From: Gp7-AA10 sp041483175
GTDB taxonomy: Bacteria; Acidobacteriota; Thermoanaerobaculia; Gp7-AA8
Direction: 5' to 3'
Assembly: GCA_041483175.1 (NCBI GenBank)
Contig: JBGPFD010000061.1
Span: 1-16,255, forward strand
DNA length: 16,255 bases
Both the position numbers and the translations under genes were made by a program. Below the pieces are notes generated by a model. That model did not search any database and was not told the DNA's origin. It was given only the letters and a program-made list of their open reading frames with translations. This document shows positions 6,895 to 13,901 of the stretch, in pieces (the stretch's first letter is position 1; each line of letters begins with the position of its first letter).

Positions 6895-7251
6895 ATGAAT
6901 GAACGACATCGGATCGACATGTGGCTGAAGCTGGTCTGCCTGGTGAAGCATCGGGCGGAGGCCACAGAGGGATGCCGCGGCGGGCACGTCAAAATCAACG
7001 GGGAGCGGGTGAAACCGTCCACGCCCGTCCGCGAGGGTGACATGATCGAGTTTCTGCGCGGCACCCAATTTCGGCGGGTCGTGGTGCAGGGTTTGCCTGA
7101 AAAGCCGGTATCCAAGGAGGTCGCCCGGACCATGTACCTCGACCAGACACCGAAGCAGGAGATGCAGCGCGACATCGGCGTGTCTCGCGAGAGGGGGAGT
7201 GGGCGGCCGACGAAGCGCGAACGGCGGCAAACCGACCGTCTGAAGCGCTAA
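6895..7251 (+). CDS. S4-domain RNA-binding protein, Hsp15 (HslR)-like
   Basis: This small basic protein of 118 residues has an N-terminal S4 RNA-binding domain (about residues 5-52: RIDMWLKLVCLVKHR, then GGHVKINGERVKPSTPVREGDMIEF) and a highly charged Arg/Lys-rich tail. This is the plan of Hsp15/HslR, which in E. coli binds 50S subunits carrying stalled nascent chains and helps recycle them. The ribosome role is carried over from the family, not shown here. The ATG at 6895 lacks a Shine-Dalgarno and lies only 21 nt from the divergent HU start. It is a separate unit from cspA, which follows after 122 nt. It could also be another short S4 paralogue, such as an RqcH-pathway RqcP-type protein, so I give no symbol. 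Confidence 0.85.
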   Translation: MNERHRIDMWLKLVCLVKHRAEATEGCRGGHVKINGERVKPSTPVREGDMIEFLRGTQFRRVVVQGLPEKPVSKEVARTMYLDQTPKQEMQRDIGVSRERGSGRPTKRERRQTDRLKR

Positions 7252-7373
7252 AGGGAATGGGGAATGCGCAACGGCATGGGGCGGTTTCTTGGAATGACTA
7301 CGTTGTTTGCCTTCCGAGAAGTTGAAACACCTGTTTCGAATCTCCGACTGGCAGCACAGAAAGGAGATTCACC

Positions 7374-7577
7374 GTGAAAACGACAGGTACAGTGAAGTGG
7401 TTCAACGACGCCAAAGGCTTTGGATTCATTACCACCGAGGCTGGCGAGGATGTGTTCGTACACTTTTCCGCCATCCAGGGAAATGGGTTCCGCAGCCTGC
7501 AGGAAGGCGCTGCAGTTGAGTTCGAAGTGGTCAAAGGACCGAAAGGTCTGCAGGCTTCGAACGTGACCATGGCGTAA
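7374..7577 (+). CDS. Cold-shock protein, CspA family
   Basis: This 67-residue single cold-shock domain is an OB-fold that binds single-stranded RNA and DNA and acts as an RNA chaperone. The nucleic-acid motifs are both intact: RNP1 KGFGFITT (about residues 14-21) and RNP2 VFVHFSAI (about 27-34). The length is standard. It starts with GTG, preceded by a strong AAGGAG at 7361-7366. The 122-nt gap upstream could include a long leader as in other csp genes, but I see no clear promoter or cold box. A strong intrinsic terminator follows 25 nt after the stop, so it is probably monocistronic. Whether it is cold-induced cannot be told from sequence, and the paralogue is undetermined. Confidence 0.96.
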   Translation: MKTTGTVKWFNDAKGFGFITTEAGEDVFVHFSAIQGNGFRSLQEGAAVEFEVVKGPKGLQASNVTMA

Positions 7578-7602
7578 ATCGAGACGGCATCCGCCGTTTC
7601 TG

Positions 7603-7633
7603 AAAGGACAGCCGATGCGGCTGTCCTTTTTTT
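7603..7633 (+). terminator. Intrinsic terminator of the csp gene
   Basis: An 11-bp perfect stem, AAAGGACAGCC (7603-7613) with GGCTGTCCTTT (7619-7629), closes a 5-nt loop and runs into seven T residues (7627-7633). This is a textbook Rho-independent terminator on the plus strand. On the minus strand the same stem lies 25 nt beyond the mrdA stop and could weakly terminate that operon too, although its T run there is short. Confidence 0.93.
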
Positions 7634-7657
7634 ATGGCCTCCCAAAACGGCGAAGCC

Positions 7658-9637
7658 TCAGTGGCCAAGGCCTGAACCTGCCGGGATGGGAGGCGCTTTC
7701 CGCGCCTGACCGGGAACGGGCATTTTCCCCTCCCGAATGGCCTGCAGGGTTTCGGGATTGTTCAGATCGATGCTAGCGCTCTCGATCTGTTGCTTGAAGC
7801 GCGCTTCGAACAGCAGCTTGGCCAGCGGCGCGGAATCGGTGCCGCCGTGCTGGCCGGCATGCTCGACGAGCACGACCACGACCATCTGCGGGTTCTCCCT
7901 CGTGGCGTACGAATCGAACCAGGCGTGGTCGCGCTGCATGAACGGCAGCCCCGCGGTGCTGAACCAACTGCTCTGCGCGATCACCTGCGCCGTTCCCGTT
8001 TTTCCGCAGATGTTGAGCCCTGTTACACGCGCGTTTCCGCCCGTGCCGCCCTCCTCGTTGACCGCTTTCCAGAGGCCGGTCTGCACGGCTTGCAGGGCTC
8101 CGGCCGGGAGTTGCACGCGTTGCAGCACCTCGCTGGCGACTTGCAGCCGCTCGCTGCCGCCGTCCGGCTTGACGCGCTCGATCATGCGCACCACGTGCGG
8201 CCGGTAGACTGTCCCTCCGTTGGCGATCGCCGCCATCATGTTGGCAGCCTGCAGCGGCGTGACGATCAGCGGGCCCTGGCCGACGGAGACGGAGATGGTC
8301 TCGCTCGGATACCACTTGCGGTGCTGTTTGTTTGCCGCCCACTCGGAGGAAGGAACGATGCCCGCCTTCTCGCCGTCGAGATCGATCTTGGAGATCGTGC
8401 CGAAGCCGAGCTTTTGTGAGTACTCCGCGATCTTGTCGACACCCAGCCGTGCGCCGGTGTTGTAGAAGAAGATGTCGCACGAGACTTTGATGGCCTCGGT
8501 CACGCTCAGCGAGCCGTGTCCTTCGCGGCGCCAGCAGCGAAACCGCCGCCCGAAGAAGACCGCACTGCCGCCGCAAGTGAACGTAGAGCTGGTGTTGATC
8601 GCGCCGTCGGCGAGTCCGGCCACGGCCATGACGGTCTTGAACACCGAGCCGGGCGAGTAAAGGCCCTGAATGGCGCGATTCAGTTCCACTTTGAATGGAT
8701 TCGACGAGATCAACTTCCACACGTCGGGCGTGAAGCGCTTGGAGTAGACGTTCGGATTGAACTCAGGGGAGGAGACCATGGCCAGCACTTCACCGTTGCG
8801 CGGATCGAGAGCTACGGCCGCGCCAACGAATTCGTTCTCGATGAAATACTGCTCGGCGCGGCGTTGCAGATCGAAGTCGAGTGTGAGGTAGATGTTGCTT
8901 CCGGCGACCGGATCTTCCCGCGCCGATCGCACCTCGGCCAGGCGTCGTCCGTGGCTGTCGTACTCCCAGTACTGCGTGCCGTCGTGGCCGCGAAGATATT
9001 CGTCGTACATCATCTCCACGCCGCGTTTCCCGATGAGATCACCCTGCCTCAGATCCTTGTGCTGCACAAGGTCCTTTTCTGAAACCTCGCCGATGAAGCC
9101 AATGATGTGCGAGGCCATCGTGTCGTACGGATAGTTGCGGCGCTGCACCGGTTCGACATTCAGTTCGGGAAAGGTGAGGGCCTGCGCTTGAATGGACGCC
9201 ACCTGCGTCATGGTCAAGTCTTCGGCGATGGGAATCGGGTGGGCGAAGGGGATGCCTTTTCCTTTTTCGAATCGGGCCTCGATCTCCTGCGGCGTCGTTC
9301 CGAGGACCTGGGAGAGAAAGGCGATGACCTTGGCGCGATGCGTCGGATCGTTCTTGTTGATCGGTCGCATGACCACGCGATCGAGCGTCAGTGAGTAGGC
9401 CGGCTGATTGTCGGCCAGGATCTTCTGACCGGTGCGGTCGAGGATCAGGCCCCGCTTCGCCGGCATGGCTACCGGCCGCAGCGAGTTGGCGTCCGAAAGG
9501 TTCCGGTACTTCTCCGCCTGAACGCCCTGTAAGAACCAGAACGAGCCGGCGAGGAAGACAAACACCGCCATGATCACCCAGAGGAGGGCGTTGATTCTGA
9601 ACGTCAGGAACTTCTGATCATCTCGATAGACGCGCAT
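7658..9637 (-). CDS. mrdA: Penicillin-binding protein 2 (elongasome transpeptidase)
   Basis: PBP2 cross-links peptidoglycan in the periplasm during rod elongation, partnered with RodA. The 659-residue class B protein has one N-terminal membrane anchor (about residues 17-39), the dimerisation/pedestal region (RGLILDRTG at about 62-70), and a transpeptidase domain with the catalytic SVFK at 331-334 (Ser331), an SCD box at 386-388 and KTGTAQ at 546-551. Cys355, Cys368, His374 and Cys387 line up with the zinc-binding positions described for E. coli-type PBP2. The C-terminal tail is Pro-rich. The ATG at 9637 is preceded by GGTGAG on the minus strand, part of a tandem heptad repeat. It is the last gene of the mre cluster; no rodA follows. 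Confidence 0.95.
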   Translation of the reverse strand: MRVYRDDQKFLTFRINALLWVIMAVFVFLAGSFWFLQGVQAEKYRNLSDANSLRPVAMPAKRGLILDRTGQKILADNQPAYSLTLDRVVMRPINKNDPTHRAKVIAFLSQVLGTTPQEIEARFEKGKGIPFAHPIPIAEDLTMTQVASIQAQALTFPELNVEPVQRRNYPYDTMASHIIGFIGEVSEKDLVQHKDLRQGDLIGKRGVEMMYDEYLRGHDGTQYWEYDSHGRRLAEVRSAREDPVAGSNIYLTLDFDLQRRAEQYFIENEFVGAAVALDPRNGEVLAMVSSPEFNPNVYSKRFTPDVWKLISSNPFKVELNRAIQGLYSPGSVFKTVMAVAGLADGAINTSSTFTCGGSAVFFGRRFRCWRREGHGSLSVTEAIKVSCDIFFYNTGARLGVDKIAEYSQKLGFGTISKIDLDGEKAGIVPSSEWAANKQHRKWYPSETISVSVGQGPLIVTPLQAANMMAAIANGGTVYRPHVVRMIERVKPDGGSERLQVASEVLQRVQLPAGALQAVQTGLWKAVNEEGGTGGNARVTGLNICGKTGTAQVIAQSSWFSTAGLPFMQRDHAWFDSYATRENPQMVVVVLVEHAGQHGGTDSAPLAKLLFEARFKQQIESASIDLNNPETLQAIREGKMPVPGQARKAPPIPAGSGLGH

Positions 9638-9642
9638 CGAAG

Positions 9643-9725
9643 CTCACCGCTGACCGCTCACCGCTAACCGGAGTGCAAATGTTGCGCTAGATCCTTCGGT
9701 TGACGGTTAGCGGTGAGCGGTCAGC
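9643..9725. repeat. Inverted pair of tandem heptads between mreD and mrdA
   Basis: On the minus strand the mrdA-proximal arm is four tandem heptads of the form CGGTNAG (plus-strand blocks 9643-9649, 9650-9656, 9657-9663, 9664-9670, reading CTCACCG, CTGACCG, CTCACCG, CTAACCG). The other arm (9704-9724) is CGGTTAG, CGGTGAG, CGGTCAG. The arms 9649-9670 and 9704-9725 are perfect 22-nt inverted repeats with a 33-nt loop. The element starts 3 nt after the mreD stop and fills almost the whole 91-nt gap. Confidence 0.9.
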
Positions 9726-9728
9726 TCC

Positions 9729-10232
9729 TCAATACGCTGGCCGGCGTGCCGTCTCAATCGGCTCCCCCCTCAGAAACAACGTCAACAACTGATACACGAG
9801 CATTCCGAATAGCGAGGTGAAGATTGCCTTGACGATCATTCCCTGCTCGAACATTTCGATGCGCTGTTTCAGCAGAATGTTCACCAGAACGAAGATCACC
9901 AGCTCGTTCAGGATCACCGTGCCGAAAAGGCAGGCGCCGAATACGAGCGCGCCACGCAGAACCAGCCGCGAGTTGAAGTAGGCCACTGCGTAGGCAATCA
10001 CGGTCAGGGAGAACGCGTGCAAGCCAAAAATCGAAACGGAGTAGGCGTCCTGCACCAGGCCGGCGGCGATGCCGGCGAAAATCGCACCGACCAGATTGCC
10101 GCCCATGGCGTAGTAGATCACCAGGATCACGTACGGATTGAAGAAGGCCAGCGCGTTCGGATAGAAGCTGTCGAGAATCGAATGAAGGGTCAGGGCGATC
10201 AGCAGTCCGATCGCGAATCGAAGCCATCTCAA
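9729..10232 (-). CDS. mreD: Rod shape-determining protein MreD
   Basis: MreD is a multi-pass inner-membrane protein of the elongasome that works with MreC. The 167-residue product is very hydrophobic, with about five or six membrane segments, including FAIGLLIALTLHSI near the N-terminus and AIFTSLFGMLVYQLLTLFL near the C-terminus, and the central GLVQDAYS motif typical of the family. The start is TTG at 10232 inside a TTGA overlap with the mreC stop, so translation is probably coupled; the ATG at 10227 is in another frame. Sequence alone is weakly conserved in this family, but size, topology and position directly after mreC make the call safe. Confidence 0.92.
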   Translation of the reverse strand: MRWLRFAIGLLIALTLHSILDSFYPNALAFFNPYVILVIYYAMGGNLVGAIFAGIAAGLVQDAYSVSIFGLHAFSLTVIAYAVAYFNSRLVLRGALVFGACLFGTVILNELVIFVLVNILLKQRIEMFEQGMIVKAIFTSLFGMLVYQLLTLFLRGEPIETARRPAY

Positions 10233-11089
10233 GGTGCGTACCTCAGGACCTCGCCCGGAGTCTTGCGCGTGTGCAGCACGATGACCTCTTCGATGCTGCT
10301 GAAATCGACGGACGGCCGCACGGTGATGTTCTTGAAGAGATCCTGCCCTTTTTCAGCGCGGGTGATCAGCCCGACGGGAATGCCTTTCGGATAGATGCCG
10401 TCGATCCCCGCGGTGACGACGACGTCGCCCGCCTGCACGTCGGCCAGCGAGGGGATGTCGTACAACTGCGCGCCGCCGGAACCGTCTCCGCGAAGGACGC
10501 CCTGTCTGCGCGTTCGCTCGATCAGCACGCCGACCGACGAGTTGCTGTCGGTCACCAGTTGCACTTTGGCCATGTCCTTGGTGGTCAACACTACGCGTCC
10601 GATCAGACCGCTGGCGTTGACCACGGCGTCGTTGACCTGCATGCCGACCGAAGAGCCGCGATCGACGATGATCGATTTGAATCGCCCCGAGGTGTCGAGC
10701 ATGACCGCCTCGGCCATCGTCGTCGGTATGCCCAATTCCTCGGAATAGCCGAGAAGACTGCGCAGCCGGTTGAGATCTGTCTCCGACTTCCGCAGCTTCA
10801 GGTTTTCGGTCGTCAGCCCGATCACTTTTCGATGCAGCTCGAGGTTCTCGTTCACCGCCCGGCGCATGTCGAGATAGCCGTGGTACATGTCGGAAGCGGA
10901 CCGCCCGATCCAGTTCACCGCTTTCGGCACGGGCGAGAAGATGGTCATCACCGTCCGCTCGAACATCGTGCGCGTCTCGCCGACATACCGCGTCCGGGTG
11001 CTGAGGCTCATCAGGACGAAGAGCAACGACAACACGACGATGAACAGGAGGGTTGGGCGGCGGGGAATGACGTCTACTGGTACAGCCAT
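10229..11089 (-). CDS. mreC: Rod shape-determining protein MreC
   Basis: MreC is a bitopic inner-membrane protein whose periplasmic part forms filaments and activates PBP2 in the elongasome. The 286-residue product has a short cytoplasmic N-terminus, one membrane helix (about residues 13-30), a coiled coil (about 68-113, AVNENLELHRKVIGLTTENL) and the double beta-barrel region containing VDRGSSVGMQVNDAVVNASGLIGRV and the later VVTAGIDGIYPKGIPVGLI, both hallmark blocks. The start is ATG 11089; only a weak, distant AGGT precedes it. It overlaps mreD by four bases and is separated from mreB by a 96-nt gap that holds a double-hairpin element. Confidence 0.96.
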   Translation of the reverse strand: MAVPVDVIPRRPTLLFIVVLSLLFVLMSLSTRTRYVGETRTMFERTVMTIFSPVPKAVNWIGRSASDMYHGYLDMRRAVNENLELHRKVIGLTTENLKLRKSETDLNRLRSLLGYSEELGIPTTMAEAVMLDTSGRFKSIIVDRGSSVGMQVNDAVVNASGLIGRVVLTTKDMAKVQLVTDSNSSVGVLIERTRRQGVLRGDGSGGAQLYDIPSLADVQAGDVVVTAGIDGIYPKGIPVGLITRAEKGQDLFKNITVRPSVDFSSIEEVIVLHTRKTPGEVLRYAP

Positions 11090-11122
11090 GATTTCAATGC
11101 GACCTGAGCAGAAATTTACGCC

Positions 11123-11185
11123 ATGTAGGGCACGGCTGCGCCGTGCCGAACTGCGGGATTCGGTCGGGCGCAGCCCGACCCTACA

Positions 11186-11186
<1 letters not shown>
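11123..11186. repeat. Double-hairpin element between mreB and mreC
   Basis: The ends ATGTAGGG (11123-11130) and CCCTACAT (11179-11186) are perfect inverted copies. Between them are two tight hairpins with 3-nt loops: GGCACGGC/GCCGTGCC (11129-11136 and 11140-11147) and GGTCGGGC/GCCCGACC (11162-11169 and 11173-11180). On the minus strand the element begins inside the mreB TGA stop. There is no T tract. It has the same plan as the inner part of the element at 4133-4187. It might attenuate transcription or protect the mreB mRNA 3' end. Confidence 0.85.
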
Positions 11187-12211
<1,025 letters not shown>

Positions 12212-12255
12212 ATCGACGCGAGGTCTCCGGTGCGGATGCAAAAGGAAAGCCGCAG

Positions 12256-12315
12256 GCGTCAGACCTCGGGCGTCAGCAGGCCGTCATCTGAAGCCTGACA
12301 CCTGACGCCCGAAGC
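12256..12315. repeat. Inverted tandem heptads between the fecR-like gene and mreB
   Basis: On the plus strand GCGTCAG occurs at 12256-12262 and again in exact 7-nt phase at 12270-12276. The opposite arm reads CTGAAGC, CTGACAC, CTGACGC (12288-12308), followed by a degenerate CCGAAGC. The core stem pairs TCGGGCGTCAG (12266-12276) with its complement (12302-12312). The element abuts the stop codon of the fecR-like gene. It belongs with the elements at 4325 and 9643. Confidence 0.75.
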
Positions 12316-13746
12316 TTATTCCTCCACCAGCACTGTCTCTGATTGTATCGTTTGTTTTCCTGCCGCGTTGACGGCTTTGACGACGACCGAGTTCCGGCCC
12401 ACCTTCGAGAAGCTGACCAGCTTCTTGAAGTGGCCGTTCGATTCGACGTCGACTTCCTCGTCGTTGATGAAGACCGTCGATCCAGGATCGGTCATCCCTT
12501 CGATCATGTAGAACGGACCGCCGATGGGATAGGGTTTCTTGAGCAGCAGCGCGGGCGGCGGCGCCTCGGCATTGACCCCCGCCTCGCGCCCTTCTCCGCT
12601 GACGCGGAACCGCCGGACGATCGAGAACGGGCCCGGATCGCCGTCGACGCCGATCGAGGCCACGCGCCAGTAAAACGAGCCTTCGGCCGTCACTTTCGCC
12701 ACCGCCGTGTTCTTCTGCCGCCGCGAATTGATTTCCAGAGTGGCAAAAAGGCGCGAGCGCGAGACCTGGAACGTGTACGCCGTCGCCGCCGGTACACCAT
12801 CCCACGAAAAATCGACGCGCGACTCCGCGCTCACCGGATAGACCTGGTTGTCGGCCGGGGTGAGCAGGGCGGGGGGTAGCAGGAGCTTCTTGACAGGCGA
12901 GAGCGATCCCTGCGCGGTGGCGCTGACCTTCTCGCCGCTGTTCAGCTTGACCGGCGTGCCGCCGGCCGACGTGGCCACCGAGGCGGTGCCTTTGGTGGCC
13001 ATGACCGAGGTCGCCTTCTGGCGATCGACCGCCACCTGTGTGGCCGATTCGGAGTCGACGACGACCTGACTGCCCGGAGTGCGCACTGTCGAGGCGTCGT
13101 CGGTGGTGGCCACTTCGATCGACCCGATCTGCATCTGGACGGAGTTGCTCGTCTTGCTGGTCGCCGGATTGAACTGCGCGTAGATCTCGAGCAGCGCGTT
13201 CGGACCGACGGTGTAGAGCGACCCGTTGGAAAACATCAGCTCGGCCGAGGCGTTTTGGCCGGTCTTGACCCAGTCGCCGTTGAAAAGCGGCACGCGCTGA
13301 TCAGCTCGCTTCCAGTCGGAGGTCGATGATTTCTGAAACTGGACGTCCCCCTCGACATTGAGGAATTGCGCATCGCTTTCCGAGGTGCCGCCGCCGCTCA
13401 TGGCTGCGCGGCTGATGGTCTGCGATTCGACGGCCGTTTCCTGCGCGTTGGGGTAGTTGCCCGCGCTGAGCAGGGTTCCGGCCTCTTCCAGCTTTTTCTG
13501 GGCGCGATCGAATTCGCTGCGGTGCGTGTTGAAGTCTTTGGAAGCCGCCAGTTCGTTGAGCGCTCCGCGAGCCTCGGCGATGGCGGCCTCAGCCGTGCTT
13601 CGGGGGTTCCGCTTCTGGTTGGTGAAGAACCACCAGCCGCTGAGCCCGAGGACCAGAAGAAGGATGATCAGCCCGAGCTGCTTGAGCCGCTGGATCGAGA
13701 TCAGGTACCAGTCGATATTGGCGCCGACGCTTTTCTTTCTGGCCAT
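12316..13746 (-). CDS. Membrane-anchored FecR-domain protein with FN3/Ig-like C-terminus
   Basis: This 476-residue protein is probably inner-membrane anchored with a large periplasmic part. Visible order: a basic cytoplasmic N-terminus, one membrane helix (about 24-41), a charged helical or coiled-coil stretch (about 51-115), a FecR-like beta domain (about 125-275, with GDWVKTGQNASAELMFSNGS and later SGEKVSATAQG), an FN3-like domain (about 292-385, with YTFQVSRSRLF and FYWRVASIGVDGDPGPFS), and an Ig-like domain to the end (about 395-476, with PGSTVFINDEEV). FecR proper signals iron-siderophore status to a sigma factor, but no sigma factor or TonB receptor gene is nearby, so I do not infer that role. 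It lies just upstream of mreB on the same strand, so an envelope-structural job is possible. Domains are confident; function is unknown. Confidence 0.8.
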   Translation of the reverse strand: MARKKSVGANIDWYLISIQRLKQLGLIILLLVLGLSGWWFFTNQKRNPRSTAEAAIAEARGALNELAASKDFNTHRSEFDRAQKKLEEAGTLLSAGNYPNAQETAVESQTISRAAMSGGGTSESDAQFLNVEGDVQFQKSSTSDWKRADQRVPLFNGDWVKTGQNASAELMFSNGSLYTVGPNALLEIYAQFNPATSKTSNSVQMQIGSIEVATTDDASTVRTPGSQVVVDSESATQVAVDRQKATSVMATKGTASVATSAGGTPVKLNSGEKVSATAQGSLSPVKKLLLPPALLTPADNQVYPVSAESRVDFSWDGVPAATAYTFQVSRSRLFATLEINSRRQKNTAVAKVTAEGSFYWRVASIGVDGDPGPFSIVRRFRVSGEGREAGVNAEAPPPALLLKKPYPIGGPFYMIEGMTDPGSTVFINDEEVDVESNGHFKKLVSFSKVGRNSVVVKAVNAAGKQTIQSETVLVEE

Positions 13747-13762
13747 TGGACGCGGTTGAGCT

Positions 13763-13768
13763 TTTATA
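13763..13768 (-). promoter_or_regulatory. Possible -10 box upstream of the fecR-like gene
   Basis: On the minus strand TATAAA sits in an AT patch 16 nt before the ATG. It would imply a leader of only about 9 nt, and there is no Shine-Dalgarno before the start, resembling the HU case. No good -35 is visible. Weak. Confidence 0.25.
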
Positions 13769-13801
13769 ACACAGGCGGCGCCGCGGTTTGCGGCCTTCTG
13801 A

Positions 13802-13828
13802 GGGAATAGGTAAGCTATCCCGTTTTTT
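13802..13828 (+). terminator. Terminator-like hairpin in the fecR-like/ppiD divergent region
   Basis: GGGAATAG (13802-13809) pairs with CTATCCC (13815-13821) with one bulged A, followed by G and six T residues (13823-13828). In form it is a short intrinsic terminator on the plus strand, yet no plus-strand gene lies upstream. It could stop antisense transcription out of the minus-strand operon, or be a leader structure if the ppiD promoter lies further upstream. Confidence 0.35.
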
Positions 13829-13901
13829 AACGATAATCACGATCGCCCGGATCGATAGCGGTCCCGTGTCGCGGTCATTTCAACTCTGAAAGGTCTTCTC
13901 G

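Noticed and set aside
9689..9701. GATCCTTCGGTTG in the loop of the mreD-mrdA element, resembling the end of the ftsA-ftsZ repeat
   Set aside because: Only about 9 matching bases and no paired stem; likely chance.
12212..12241. Ten-codon N-terminal extension of MreB from ATG 12241
   Set aside because: It gives an unusual Arg/His/Pro-rich start, has no ribosome-binding site and exceeds normal family length; ATG 12211 is better.
12316..13746. Reading the FecR-domain protein as an iron-siderophore anti-sigma regulator
   Set aside because: No ECF sigma factor or TonB-dependent receptor gene is adjacent, and the FN3/Ig-like C-terminus differs from FecR proper.
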